Positions 46,568 to 56,642 are shown, counted from the first letter of the stretch. The stretch: DNA of 64,000 nt from Segatella copri (GCF_009494395.1 NZ_VZCB01000079.1:248001-312000); one strand, 5' to 3'. Notes: generated by a model from the sequence alone, not told the origin. Translations and numbers: made by a program.

Positions 46568-48952
46568 TTAATTCTTCACAAGTCTCACACCATAAATCTG
46601 TCCTACCTGCTTGCCCTTGTGAGCTACAAACTTCACTCTTACTTCCTTCTTGCCCTTAACAAACTCTGAAGGAATGGCATAATCAACGGTCTTAAACTGT
46701 GTGGTGCGCCAGCGATGACTGTTGTTCACGCTGCAAAGCAACTTGTCGTTGACATAAATATCAAACTCACTTGTACGCCATTCATCCTGTCCCCAGAACT
46801 TGAGCTGGAGACTAAGGTTAGTCTCTCCCTTGGTCTGCATCAGATAGCTGAAATAATGGCCATCCTTTGCATCACGGAAGAATACACCTTCTGTATTACC
46901 CTTGTCCGAATTATCGGTCTCCATACGATGGTCAGTCTCCGGCTGTTGTTCTCCAGGGCTCACCTTATCCACAGTTCTAGCCTCCAAAGCCTGACGGGCA
47001 TTTTCCTCATCAGCCAACTTCTGCATATAAGCCTTGTACTCATTCTCGCCAAGTGCCAACCAGTACATCATATATCGAGAATCGTGAATTTCGAAGAACG
47101 GCTGCAACTCGCCTTCGATGGCATTCTCCATGTGGGTGGCAAGTTTAAAGTGCAATGGCTTGCCAGGAATTGGCTTCAGGTCTTTGGCAATGTCGTCGAG
47201 ATGTTTCGGCAACAGAATAGGAGCCTTGTCAAGAGCCAGTTTCTTTCCACCGGCATACTGTCCGAAACGGCTGTCATCAGCAATGAGCGAACGCATATCC
47301 TCCGTTCCCGTCTTCATGCCGAGCAGGATAGGACCATACATGATTGCCACATACTGAGGCACATTGATCATCGGTTTGATGTAAGCGTGCATAGGCATAG
47401 AAATCTTTACCTGGTCACCCTTCTTCCATTTGCGCTTCATGCAGACAAATCCATTCTCCTCATAGCTATCGGCATCAAAACCAACACCCTTCACGGTGAA
47501 GTTTTCACACCAGGATGGCTTGCGGACTTTCAGGATGAAAGTTCCCTTACCCTTGGCTACTTCTACGACTGATGACTCAGCATACGGGAAGGCAGTCTGC
47601 TGACGAATCACCATCTTTCTATCCTTCCAATTCAACTCGGAAGCCACGAAGAGATTCACATACAGAGCATCATCCTCCGCCTTCACACCCTTATCGTGCG
47701 TCCAGACAAACTGTCCATACTTTCCGTGGTCTTCCATTCCTGTTCCCACGCAGCACCACATCGCCTCATTAGGAGCAGAATAGTTGCGGTAATGGCGAGG
47801 ACGGGCGGAAGTGAAATAGACATAGCCGCCATGTTGCGGATGCTGGGCAGAGAGGATATGGTTGAACATCGCAGTCTCGTAAAAGTCGCCATACATGCCA
47901 TCAGGCTTTACTCGATTCAAATCCTCGGTAAGCTTCAGCATATTATAAGTATTGCAAGACTCCGGTCCATCGATGTCGTTGATATAGTCGATGCAATTTT
48001 CCTTAGTCGGGAAGTGCTCTCGCCTGCTGTTACCTCCCAAAGCCAGCGAACGCTGACGTGTCACAATTTCCCAGAAATACTCGCTGGCATTGTGATATTG
48101 CACATCATGAGCCAACTCAGCGATGCGCTGATAGCCGATAACCTTCGGAATCTGCGTATTGGCATGCATATTGTCAAGGCAGTCCTTGCCGTTTTCCAGA
48201 GGAACGAGCAACATTCTGTGGGAGAAGCGGCGGGCACAATCCAGATATTTCTGCTCTCCGGTAATGGCGTATGCATCAGCAAGCACCTCGTTCATGCCTC
48301 CATGCTCGTTGCCGAGCATTTTCTCCATCTGTTCGTCGTTCAGATCACGCGTAATGTCCACAGCCCAATCACAGAACTTCAGAAAGAGATTCTTTGCCTG
48401 TTCATTGCCGCAATAGAGCCATGCATCACGAAGACCTGCATACATCTTATGAATGTTATAGAAAGGTGCCCATGTTCCGAAGTAAGGTCCGAAATCGCCC
48501 TTACTGAAAGCTGTCCACATCTTAGCACTATTCGGAACACCACCTATATAGTTATGACACCAGGCTTCAGGACGTTGATTGTTGGCATCAAGCACCAGCT
48601 GGAGTTCGGATATCATATATTCCATGCGCTTGCGGCACTCTTCATTGCCTGTGGCCGCATTGATGGCAAGGGCCGACAGATAATGTCCGCCCACATGTCC
48701 GTCCAGTCCATCCCAGTTGGGATAAGAAGGTTTGCGAGGCTGCAAGCCTGCCTCCTTGCGATAAGGGGCCAGCATACGATCGCAATCATATTTCAGGAGC
48801 ACCTGCACGTTCAAGTCGCGAGCATGCTTCAATGGTCCGTCCAGAAGGGTGATGTCGCCCAGCGGGAACTCATCCTTATATAGTTTATCTTGCGCCACAA
48901 CACCCAAGGCAGGCGCAATGCTCAACAGAGCAATCATTAGTTGTTTCTTCAT
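46568..48952 (-). CDS. GH127/GH146-type beta-L-arabinofuranosidase
   Basis: 794 residues, signal ending GVVAQ. (alpha/alpha)6 barrel to about 420 with NWDGLDGHVGGHYLSALA and NIHKMYAGLRDAW. Zinc-site residues of the family are recognisable: E312 (SRREHF), E331 and C333 (DGPESCNTYNML), C400-C401 (MWCCVGTGMEDHG). Beta-sandwich domains follow (DUF4986-like at about 600 and a binding module near 690-790, NDKLLCSVNNSHRWRTTQF). The long C-terminus favours GH146 over GH127. Releases beta-L-arabinofuranose. It begins 19 bp after GH31 in the same operon. Confidence 0.9.
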   Translation of the reverse strand: MKKQLMIALLSIAPALGVVAQDKLYKDEFPLGDITLLDGPLKHARDLNVQVLLKYDCDRMLAPYRKEAGLQPRKPSYPNWDGLDGHVGGHYLSALAINAATGNEECRKRMEYMISELQLVLDANNQRPEAWCHNYIGGVPNSAKMWTAFSKGDFGPYFGTWAPFYNIHKMYAGLRDAWLYCGNEQAKNLFLKFCDWAVDITRDLNDEQMEKMLGNEHGGMNEVLADAYAITGEQKYLDCARRFSHRMLLVPLENGKDCLDNMHANTQIPKVIGYQRIAELAHDVQYHNASEYFWEIVTRQRSLALGGNSRREHFPTKENCIDYINDIDGPESCNTYNMLKLTEDLNRVKPDGMYGDFYETAMFNHILSAQHPQHGGYVYFTSARPRHYRNYSAPNEAMWCCVGTGMEDHGKYGQFVWTHDKGVKAEDDALYVNLFVASELNWKDRKMVIRQQTAFPYAESSVVEVAKGKGTFILKVRKPSWCENFTVKGVGFDADSYEENGFVCMKRKWKKGDQVKISMPMHAYIKPMINVPQYVAIMYGPILLGMKTGTEDMRSLIADDSRFGQYAGGKKLALDKAPILLPKHLDDIAKDLKPIPGKPLHFKLATHMENAIEGELQPFFEIHDSRYMMYWLALGENEYKAYMQKLADEENARQALEARTVDKVSPGEQQPETDHRMETDNSDKGNTEGVFFRDAKDGHYFSYLMQTKGETNLSLQLKFWGQDEWRTSEFDIYVNDKLLCSVNNSHRWRTTQFKTVDYAIPSEFVKGKKEVRVKFVAHKGKQVGQIYGVRLVKN

Positions 48953-48971
48953 ATTTTGATATTATTTCTAT

Positions 48972-51446
48972 TTAGTTACCCATTACTACTTTCAGAGCCT
49001 TTCCCTTATATGTAACCGTATTCTTGGTTCCGTCAAGGAGTTCGATGTTGAGCTGTCTTTCCTTCACCATATTTCTGTAACTTCCCTTTCTCGCTGAAAT
49101 TTCCAGAGTTTTAGCCTTGTCATTCCAATGCAGACGATAAGTGGCAAAGGCGTTCTTCTCATAGGCATAGCCATCACCGGCATCCTCGTAGATTTCAAAG
49201 TCGGCATCTGCTCCGGGATATATCTTGATAGTATAAGGTGCATCTGGCTGTTCTCCTGTAAATTGCTGACAGACTGCAAACGGAATGATGCTTCCTGCTT
49301 TCACATAGAGAGGAGAATGTTCTATAGGAGCTGCCGCTTCTATCCATCTGCCTCCATCCTCATGCTTGCCTGTCCAATAGTCATACCAGCCAGCATCTGT
49401 TTTTGGAAGATACACCTTTCTGCTTGCCTCTCCATACTGCATCAATGGCTGGGTCATGGGGGCTACCAGGAAGGATGGCCCCATCATAAACTCGTCCTTG
49501 ATATCATGAACAATGGAATCAGAGGCAAAGTCAAATGCCAGGGCTCGTGCCAGGGTGTAGCCATCTCTTGTCACTTTCGAAGCCAGCGAATAGGTATATG
49601 GCAACAGTTCGTAGCGTAACCTGATATGGTTGACTATACTCTCGTAGAAAGGTTCGCCCGGATTGCCGAATCGCCATACCTCTCGGGGAGTATCGGTGCC
49701 ATGACTTCGAAGCATAGGCAGGAAGGTGGCAAACTGAAACATTCTCGTGTACAGTTCACGATAGGCAGGGTCGTTGCACCCTTTAGGGAACTCACCCTTA
49801 TAGAACCATCGGTTCCATTTGTCAGGACCTACGAAGAAAGCACCTACATCAATCGTCCAATAAGGACATCCCGTAGCCATGAAATTCAAGCCTGCAGGAA
49901 TCATCTGGGCAAAACTCTTCCATGAGGCATAAGTGTCTCCGTTCCAGGTGATGGTAGAAAAGCGCTGCTGACCGGCATACGAAGAACGGGTCAGATTAAC
50001 AACTCGCTTCCCATCGGTCACCGCTCTCTGATGTTCATAGATTCCCATTGCATGATAAAGAGAGTAAGTCTGGCTGCGCTCTGCCCCCAGCATATCACTC
50101 AAAGCCCGAGTGTTGAGTTTCCATCGCTCGGCATGGTTCTGATGGCCATAACCCTTGCGCATCGGATTGTTCCAGTCGCCATCCACAGGTTCAGAGGAAT
50201 CGCACCACCACGCATCAAACCCATTCTTGAAGAACTCGTTGTTGGCATAATCCCAATAGAGCGAACGGGCCTTCGGATTGTAAGCGTCATAAACAGAACC
50301 ACCCGGCAATATCCATCCCCTTTTCTTGAAATCATCGTTCTGAGGACAGAACTGCGCATTGGGCCAGATAGAAATCATCAGCTTGCAGTTCATGGCATGG
50401 AGCGAATCTGCCAAAGCCTTCTTGTCGGGATAAAACTTCGTGTCCATCTTCATCTCTCCCCAATGCCCTGCAGGCCAGTAACTCCAATCCTGTACGATCA
50501 TATCAAGCGGAATCTTGCGCTGGCGATATTCTCTGACGATGCTCTCCAGTTCCCTGGAACTGCAATAGCGTTCCTTCGACTGGGTATAGCCGAAAAGATA
50601 CTGCGGCATCATCGGGCACTCACCTGTAAGCTGGCGATAATTGACAACCACCGCATCCATGTTGTGTCCCTTCATCATGTAATAATCAATTTCCTGCGCA
50701 GCTTCCATTTCCACATAACTGCTATCTGCCACATTATTATATATCATGGCACAGCCTGCATCAAAGAGCAAGCCATAACCAGCCGTAGAGTTGAGCACCG
50801 GTACCATCGCCTTCAGGTTGTGCTGACAAAGCCACATCTTCTTGCCACGCAGGTTCATGTAGTCCTCTACATGGGATCCCAAGCCATAGATAGCCTCATC
50901 CTTCTTCCAGTTGAAGTTCATCTGATAGCGATAAGCCGAGCCCAGCGTATCCCGCTTCAGCACGTCCATTTCCTCAACATCGCCATTTGCCGTATGTACC
51001 ACTCTACGGGTTTTCTCGTCAAAAGTCACCTTTTCCTGATAAACTTTCTGTGAAGAACGAGGATTCTTCAGGTTTTCTGACAGGAGCAGATGGTGCTGAT
51101 GGTCGAAATAACTGATGGCTCCCGAAGACTGGTCAATCTTAACCACCAGACTATCTGATGTCATGGAGAGATAATCCTTTCCATAACGCAGTTTTATTTT
51201 CTTATCCTTGCGCGGCACACACACATCCGTACCATTACCGGCAAACTTACCCTCTGGCTGGAATCTAACTCTTACCACATCCGGCTTGACAAACTGCACC
51301 AGCAACTTCCCATTTCCCTTTTGCCATTCCAAGCCATTGAATACGGCATGAACCTCTCCAGCACCCATATTCCCTGCCGAAGCAACCACGCTGAAAGGCA
51401 TAAAACCTACAACGGCAATAACTTTACGAAATAACGAATTCATCAT
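48972..51446 (-). CDS. GH31 alpha-glycosidase
   Basis: 824 residues, signal ending VVASAG. N-terminal beta-sandwich, (beta/alpha)8 domain with nucleophile D416 (FDAWWCDSSEP) and acid/base D504 (TITWNGDTYASW), then two C-terminal beta domains. RHESC-like motifs (QDWSYWPAGHWGEMKMD) are present. GH31 covers alpha-glucosidase, alpha-xylosidase and alpha-galactosidase. In decorated-xylan loci an alpha-galactosidase or alpha-xylosidase role is typical; the sequence alone does not decide. 24 bp follow GH97 copy 2, so they share a transcript. Confidence 0.92.
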   Translation of the reverse strand: MMNSLFRKVIAVVGFMPFSVVASAGNMGAGEVHAVFNGLEWQKGNGKLLVQFVKPDVVRVRFQPEGKFAGNGTDVCVPRKDKKIKLRYGKDYLSMTSDSLVVKIDQSSGAISYFDHQHHLLLSENLKNPRSSQKVYQEKVTFDEKTRRVVHTANGDVEEMDVLKRDTLGSAYRYQMNFNWKKDEAIYGLGSHVEDYMNLRGKKMWLCQHNLKAMVPVLNSTAGYGLLFDAGCAMIYNNVADSSYVEMEAAQEIDYYMMKGHNMDAVVVNYRQLTGECPMMPQYLFGYTQSKERYCSSRELESIVREYRQRKIPLDMIVQDWSYWPAGHWGEMKMDTKFYPDKKALADSLHAMNCKLMISIWPNAQFCPQNDDFKKRGWILPGGSVYDAYNPKARSLYWDYANNEFFKNGFDAWWCDSSEPVDGDWNNPMRKGYGHQNHAERWKLNTRALSDMLGAERSQTYSLYHAMGIYEHQRAVTDGKRVVNLTRSSYAGQQRFSTITWNGDTYASWKSFAQMIPAGLNFMATGCPYWTIDVGAFFVGPDKWNRWFYKGEFPKGCNDPAYRELYTRMFQFATFLPMLRSHGTDTPREVWRFGNPGEPFYESIVNHIRLRYELLPYTYSLASKVTRDGYTLARALAFDFASDSIVHDIKDEFMMGPSFLVAPMTQPLMQYGEASRKVYLPKTDAGWYDYWTGKHEDGGRWIEAAAPIEHSPLYVKAGSIIPFAVCQQFTGEQPDAPYTIKIYPGADADFEIYEDAGDGYAYEKNAFATYRLHWNDKAKTLEISARKGSYRNMVKERQLNIELLDGTKNTVTYKGKALKVVMGN

Positions 51447-51470
51447 TTTCTTATTTACTGATTACATTTA

Positions 51471-53396
51471 CTATTTGATAACCATCACAAAGCCACCACG
51501 AGGCTGTGCTGTGATATAATCTTTCATACCCCTAACCTTACGGTATGAAATTTTCCAAGGATTTTTTGCCGCTCCGCTATCCTCAAACAAAACAACCCGT
51601 GAATTTTGCTTTGTCAGAGAAGATAAATTCAGGGCCAGTTTCTGGGATTCATCCTTGCCATTAATGCCAGCCACATACCATGTGCTTCCCTTTCTGCGAG
51701 CCATCACGACACTTTCGCCCGGATAGCCACAGAGCAAGCGCGTCTCATCCCATGCTGTCGGCATGTTCGAAATAAAATCCTGCACTTCCTTTGGCTGGGC
51801 AAGATAACTCTCCGGCTTATCAGCCCAATGCATCAAAGCCGACTCGAACAAGATTGGCAAAGCCAACTCATGAGCATGGGTAGTGATATGCGGATGCTGA
51901 GAATCAGAAAAGGTGCAAGGCGTATAATCCATCGAGCCCACGATGCCGCGGGTAAATGGCAAGGTGGCATTATGGCAAGCAGCCTTTTTTGTCAGCACAG
52001 ATTCATTATTATACCATTCCGCTCCATACACACCCTCGGTAGAGAGCAGGTTGGGATAAGTGCGCTGCCAGCCGCGGGGAACAGTAGCACCATGGAAATT
52101 AACCATAAGATGATGGCGTGCCGCACACTCCAAGAGGTCGATGCAATACTCCATCGTTTCCTGTTTATCGCCAGCAAAGAAGTCAATCTTCACTCCAGCT
52201 ACGCCCATTTTCTCTAACCAGGCAAACTCCTTCTCCCTGTTTTCCGGAGCATTCAGCCTATTGTGAGGTCCTGGTGCACCCCAAGCTTTAATCCATGCAG
52301 TAGAAGAATTATACCAGAGTAAAGGCTTCACACCTCTATCTATGGCATATTTCAAAGCCTCCTCGATGGTGGCTCCATTCTTCATCTCATCCCATTCGGC
52401 ATCAATCAATACGTATGGCAGATGCAAGGTCTTCGCCATATCTACATATTTTTTAATGATATTCAAGTCGTTAGAGCCATGGTTGTAAGCCCAATAAATC
52501 CAGCTTACACTTCCTGGTCGTATCCATGAAGTATCTTTCAGACGACAAGGGGCACTGACATCAGTTACCAGGCTAGAAGCTATCAGGTCCTGCTTCTTGC
52601 CAATGACAACCACCCGCCAGGGAGATTTCCAATTACCCGAATAATGCTGTGTGTTTTCATCCAGGAACACATGATAGTCCTCCGGATTCTGCCCGTTCTT
52701 CAAGGAAGAGGCACTGTTGATTCGTTCTATACCAGCTTCAGTAATAAGAGAGAACACACCATTCTGCTCAAGCAGACAAGGATAGCCCCAATGTTGTTTT
52801 CCGCCTTTACCTGTGGTAGATAAAGGGAAGAAATTCTCATAAGACTCTGTCCATTCCTGAAACCATCGGCGTGTGCCTTCACTGATATGATAAGTAGTCA
52901 AATCCTGCTTGATTGCCGTATGCTGCAAGCCCTCCAACTCATAACGAAAGGCTACACCATCATTATAAAGGCGAACCACCATGCGCAACGGGCGCTTCAG
53001 ATCATCCTCAAAGGTATAAACTATTTCATTCGCCTCGTTCTTGCATTCACTCTTCTTTCCCATGAGCATCTGATAATGCTCCGAAATATACTTGGGTTTG
53101 GAAATGTTTTTCAAGATCAGATTTCTTCCTCCACCATCACCGGTAGTCAAGCCATAACCAGAAATATGAAGCACCTGGCTTTCCTTATTTCCTTTACTGG
53201 CATCGCGATAAGCTACATCAAAAGCCTTCACCTTATTTTTCTCACCCTCTGCCTTCCATTCTATCTTTCCATTGGGAGAAGAGAAAGTTTCCCGCAGATT
53301 CTGGGCAAACGATACCAAACTGCACGATAAGAGAAGTGCCAAGAAAGGCACTCTCTTATTGAACTCTACATTAACCAAATTTTCAAATAGTTTCAT
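51471..53396 (-). CDS. GH97 enzyme, copy 2
   Basis: 641 residues. Same mature protein as the gene at 39223 apart from scattered substitutions; nucleophile D405 (GVKIDFFAGD), E454. Signal peptide differs fully (MKLFENLVNVEFNKR, core, LVSFAQ), as does the promoter context: this copy lies within an operon, 33 bp after the GH43-CBM6 gene and before GH31. It ends normally at MVIK-TAG, so it is the better candidate for the working copy. Alpha-galactosidase-type activity inferred from the retaining-class nucleophile. Confidence 0.92.
   Translation of the reverse strand: MKLFENLVNVEFNKRVPFLALLLSCSLVSFAQNLRETFSSPNGKIEWKAEGEKNKVKAFDVAYRDASKGNKESQVLHISGYGLTTGDGGGRNLILKNISKPKYISEHYQMLMGKKSECKNEANEIVYTFEDDLKRPLRMVVRLYNDGVAFRYELEGLQHTAIKQDLTTYHISEGTRRWFQEWTESYENFFPLSTTGKGGKQHWGYPCLLEQNGVFSLITEAGIERINSASSLKNGQNPEDYHVFLDENTQHYSGNWKSPWRVVVIGKKQDLIASSLVTDVSAPCRLKDTSWIRPGSVSWIYWAYNHGSNDLNIIKKYVDMAKTLHLPYVLIDAEWDEMKNGATIEEALKYAIDRGVKPLLWYNSSTAWIKAWGAPGPHNRLNAPENREKEFAWLEKMGVAGVKIDFFAGDKQETMEYCIDLLECAARHHLMVNFHGATVPRGWQRTYPNLLSTEGVYGAEWYNNESVLTKKAACHNATLPFTRGIVGSMDYTPCTFSDSQHPHITTHAHELALPILFESALMHWADKPESYLAQPKEVQDFISNMPTAWDETRLLCGYPGESVVMARRKGSTWYVAGINGKDESQKLALNLSSLTKQNSRVVLFEDSGAAKNPWKISYRKVRGMKDYITAQPRGGFVMVIK
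51473..53309. repeat. 1837-bp direct repeat, copy B (GH97 mature region)
   Basis: Partner of 39291-41127, same orientation and same length without gaps. About 12.2 kb apart; recombination between them would delete or duplicate HTCS, the esterase remnant, GH127 and GH31. Confidence 0.95.
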
Positions 53397-53429
53397 AAAA
53401 CTCCAAATAGTAATTATTAAACGGAACTC

Positions 53430-54776
53430 TTACTCCCCAAATTTCCACCAGTCCAGGAAGAAGAGGTTCTGCTTCTGGATGTTGCCTCCCTTGAAGACGA
53501 AGTAGAGGTCGTATACACCCTTTATCTTCTTCACCCGGGTAGAGAAGGTTTTGTATTCATCCTTGGTGTTCTTGATATCCACCTTGCCGATGCACTGGCC
53601 GTTTACCCCATCAAGACGGATTTCGATGCTGCCGCCAAACATGTGGCAAGAGGCAGAAACCTCAAACTTACTTGCACCCTTCTTGAAGTCAACACCCTTC
53701 ACGAGGATATACTCATCCTCATCAACATTCGTAACCACCTGGTTCCATCTGTCCTTCTGCGCCCATTCGTTCTTAGGCTGCGTTTTCAATCCATAGCCCC
53801 AAGCCATCGTCTCAGCCTCAACCTGGCGATAAGGGTTGAACCATTCTATCTGCTCCAACTTGCAATCCTGGAAGTATGGCAACTCCTGGATGGTTCCGTC
53901 AGGATTGTAAGTCATTTCGGCTGCAGATACCGAACGCTGCTCGGCATGACGTCCCGTCTTCAAACGGAAGATGTCATAATTCAAGCCGAAGCAATAGCTC
54001 TTGCCCTTATAGTCGATGATGCCCGGATGATTGCCACGAGTACGAGGCGTATGGTTCATGATATGTCCCTTATATTCCCACGGTCCGAGCGGATTCTTGC
54101 TCATCGCATAACCGATGCCCTCAGGACAGCAGGTAGAAGCATAAGCCAGATAATAATTGCCATTGCGCTTCCAGAACCAAGGACCTTCCTGATAATCCTG
54201 AATCTTCGGGAAGTGCATGATGGAATCAGAATAAGAAATCATGTCCTCGTTCAGTTTCACAGCCTTCAACTCTGGGTTGCCCCAATACATGTAAGCCTGG
54301 TTATCATCATCAATCCATACGGTAGGGTCGATGTCGAACCAGTCTCCTTCCCATGCCAAAGGCTTTCCGATAGGATCCTTAAACGGTCCGAATGGACTAT
54401 CAGCTACCAACACTCCGATGCCATGACCATGGATAGGACAATACATATACCATTTGCCATTGCGCTCGATGACCTGCTCTGCCCAGGCACCATTTTCACC
54501 CTTGAACCACTTGAAGTCTTTCAATGAAGCCACGGCACCACGGTCTTGCCAGTTTACCATATCCGTTGAGGTATAGAGCAGCCAGTCTTTCATCAGGAAA
54601 CCCTCAGCCCCATCCTCATCGTGGGTGGTATAGAGATAAACCGTATCGTTGTGCACATAAGGTGCAGGATCGGCTGTGTACTTGGTCTGGATGATTGGCA
54701 AGTTGATGTTCTGTGCTGTTGCAGCAGTTCCCATGCCAGCCAAAAGCAGGGATAAAATCATTCTGTATCTGGTCAT
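53430..54776 (-). CDS. GH43 enzyme with CBM6
   Basis: 448 residues, signal ending ATAQN. Catalytic domain about 25-315: base Asp in KYTADPAPYVHND, DIDPTVWIDDDNQAY, acid Glu in DYQEGPWFWKRNGNYY. CBM6 at about 320-448 (RQVEAETMAWG to FFLDWWKFGE). It is close to the first half of the 979-residue bimodular enzyme in both domain order and motifs, so the two may be paralogues; arabinofuranosidase or xylosidase activity is likely. It is the first gene of the operon GH43-GH97-GH31-GH127-esterase remnant. Confidence 0.92.
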   Translation of the reverse strand: MTRYRMILSLLLAGMGTAATAQNINLPIIQTKYTADPAPYVHNDTVYLYTTHDEDGAEGFLMKDWLLYTSTDMVNWQDRGAVASLKDFKWFKGENGAWAEQVIERNGKWYMYCPIHGHGIGVLVADSPFGPFKDPIGKPLAWEGDWFDIDPTVWIDDDNQAYMYWGNPELKAVKLNEDMISYSDSIMHFPKIQDYQEGPWFWKRNGNYYLAYASTCCPEGIGYAMSKNPLGPWEYKGHIMNHTPRTRGNHPGIIDYKGKSYCFGLNYDIFRLKTGRHAEQRSVSAAEMTYNPDGTIQELPYFQDCKLEQIEWFNPYRQVEAETMAWGYGLKTQPKNEWAQKDRWNQVVTNVDEDEYILVKGVDFKKGASKFEVSASCHMFGGSIEIRLDGVNGQCIGKVDIKNTKDEYKTFSTRVKKIKGVYDLYFVFKGGNIQKQNLFFLDWWKFGE

Positions 54777-54825
54777 TTTATGATTTAAATTAATTATTAG
54801 TTGATTAAATTGTTATTTGTTGCTG

Positions 54826-54879
54826 CAAAGGTAAGCAAAAAAGTAGAATTCTGCTTTTTCACATGTTTCAAATAGTTTA
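54826..54879 (-). promoter_or_regulatory. Operon promoter: -7 element and candidate HTCS box
   Basis: -7 TACCTTTG (minus) at 54826-54833; box ATGTTTCAAATAGTTTA at 54863-54879, 29 bp apart. Confidence 0.72.
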
Positions 54880-54898
54880 TATGATGTAACACTTGTAT

Positions 54899-54985
54899 CT
54901 ATAGCTTTACTGTCTTTCTGTCATATTCCATACTCTTACTTGCCAGCATAGGCTGATAGCCTGCACTGCTATCAGCATCCAACAA
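54899..54985 (-). pseudogene. C-terminal tail of a lost gene
   Basis: A minus-strand frame ends QPMLASKSMEYDRKTVKL-stop at 54899. The same tail, QPMQASKSVEYDGKAVK, recurs upstream of GH3 (63594-63725). It has no start codon or body here and reads as the last residues of a gene once upstream of the operon. Confidence 0.4.
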
Positions 54986-54986
54986 G

Positions 54987-55033
54987 AAAAAAATGAGGAT
55001 GTGTCATGGACTTATGACACACCCTCATTTTTT
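54987..55033. terminator. Bidirectional terminator after the ATPase gene
   Basis: AAATGAGGATGTGTCAT (54991-55007) pairs with ATGACACACCCTCATTT (55014-55030; one mismatch-tolerant G-T). T/A runs lie on both outer sides. Confidence 0.85.
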
Positions 55034-56603
55034 AGCAGGAATATTTTACCCAATCCAATACGATCGTCTTATCTTCATCAATCATAAAGTTCATACCAAT
55101 CTTTTCCACGGTTTTGCCTTTTAGGGCAAAAGCATCAGCATAATGCTTGTTGTTGATTTGGTCAAGAGCCTCTTGTGCTGACTTATTAAATTTCAGTTCT
55201 ATCACATAGATGTTATCCTTTGTTTCCATCGTAATGTCTGTTCTTCCCCGGAAAGTATGCTGTTCCACCAATATACGGAAATTCGTAAGCAGGGCAAAGA
55301 TGATATACATTGTCTGCTGATAATGCCCCTCATAATCGGTATTATCGCAATAAGGTACCGTCTCCCAGAACGTTTTCAATAGCTGAAGAGCACCATCCAT
55401 GTTACCCTTATTGATAAGAGCCGACATCTTGGCCACGGTCGTATTGCACATTGCAGACTTTGCCGCCAAATAATGCGGCAACATACTGCGAAACAAACCT
55501 ATCCTCACCTCTTTGTTTGGCAGAGCCAAGGTATAGAGTTCCGTTTCCAGATCATAATTCTTGATAGTGATATAACCACTCTGATAAAGCAAAGGCATGA
55601 TAGTAGTCATCGTCTCAGTGGCTGCATCGAAATCATCCTTTGATGCATCCATCTGTTCACCCAGGTCAATCGGTGTAAAGTCATATTTCCGCATCATATT
55701 AAGGAGATAAGTAGGAGTGCCTGAGCCAAACCAATAGGAATTCATCTGTCCTTCAGCTAAACAGTTCAACAAGCTATAAGGATTGAAAATATCTGATGAT
55801 GGCCAGGTAAAGTGATAGCCATCATAATTTTCCTTCAGTTTTGACAAGGCTTGTTCGTGTGTCAATCCCAACCTACCTGCTAACACATCAATATCCTCAT
55901 CAAACTTATCCAACAATTCCTCCTTGGTAATGCCGCAAATGCCAGCATACTCTTGGTGCATACTCACATTTGTGATATTATTGAGTTCACTGAAGATACT
56001 AAGCTGCGAGAACTTGGTAATGCCTGTCAAGAAGACGAAACGCAGCATACGGTCGCTATCCTTTAGGGGACTATAGAAATTGCGCATCACCTCTCTCAAT
56101 ACGTCCAAGCTAGTATCCTCATGCACCACATCAAGCAAAGGAGCATCGTATTCATCGATGAGCACAACGACCTTCTGCCCAGTCTGCTCATATACCGTTT
56201 TTATTAAATTAAGCATACGAACATTCGGGTCAGGAGAATCATTGACGATGCCAAATTTTTCTTCATTTACATTCAATATATACAAGAGATAGCGCACCAA
56301 TTGGTCTTTCTCCATGTGCTTTCCACCTGCCAAACTAAAATGAAGCACAGGATATTCCGTCCAATCTTTTTCTAGCTTTTCGATGGCAAGCCCCTTAAAG
56401 AGTTCCTTCTTTCCCTCGAAATAGCTCTGCATAGTAGAGACGAGGAGTGACTTTCCGAAACGACGTGGACGCGCCAAGAAGAAATACTTTCCACTCGTAT
56501 GAGTCATACGATAGATGTACTCCGTCTTATCTACATAAAGAAAGTCCTCCTCTCGAATCTCAGAGAAGGTCTGCATGCCTATTGGATATAACTTCGTTGC
56601 CAT
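55032..56603 (-). CDS. AAA-ATPase-like protein with PD-(D/E)XK nuclease domain
   Basis: 523 residues, cytosolic. Walker-A-type loop in RPRRFGKSLL (45-54), Walker B in VVLIDEYDAPLLD (about 146-158), FLTGITKFSQLSIFSELNN sensor region, and a C-terminal nuclease core GRTDITMETKDNIYVIELKF, where D and E-x-K fit a PD-(D/E)XK site. This DUF1703-type family is found in many copies in Bacteroidales genomes; its function is not established, with mobile-element or defence links suggested. The gene lies between 15-bp direct repeats (54877-54891, 56749-56763), hinting at insertion. Confidence 0.88.
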   Translation of the reverse strand: MATKLYPIGMQTFSEIREEDFLYVDKTEYIYRMTHTSGKYFFLARPRRFGKSLLVSTMQSYFEGKKELFKGLAIEKLEKDWTEYPVLHFSLAGGKHMEKDQLVRYLLYILNVNEEKFGIVNDSPDPNVRMLNLIKTVYEQTGQKVVVLIDEYDAPLLDVVHEDTSLDVLREVMRNFYSPLKDSDRMLRFVFLTGITKFSQLSIFSELNNITNVSMHQEYAGICGITKEELLDKFDEDIDVLAGRLGLTHEQALSKLKENYDGYHFTWPSSDIFNPYSLLNCLAEGQMNSYWFGSGTPTYLLNMMRKYDFTPIDLGEQMDASKDDFDAATETMTTIMPLLYQSGYITIKNYDLETELYTLALPNKEVRIGLFRSMLPHYLAAKSAMCNTTVAKMSALINKGNMDGALQLLKTFWETVPYCDNTDYEGHYQQTMYIIFALLTNFRILVEQHTFRGRTDITMETKDNIYVIELKFNKSAQEALDQINNKHYADAFALKGKTVEKIGMNFMIDEDKTIVLDWVKYSC

Positions 56604-56631
56604 ATTATCAACTATTTACTATTTACGTTGG

Positions 56632-56639
56632 CAAAGATA
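56632..56639 (-). promoter_or_regulatory. -7 element of the ATPase gene
   Basis: Minus-strand TATCTTTG, about 29 bp before the ATG. Confidence 0.5.
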
Positions 56640-56642
56640 AGC

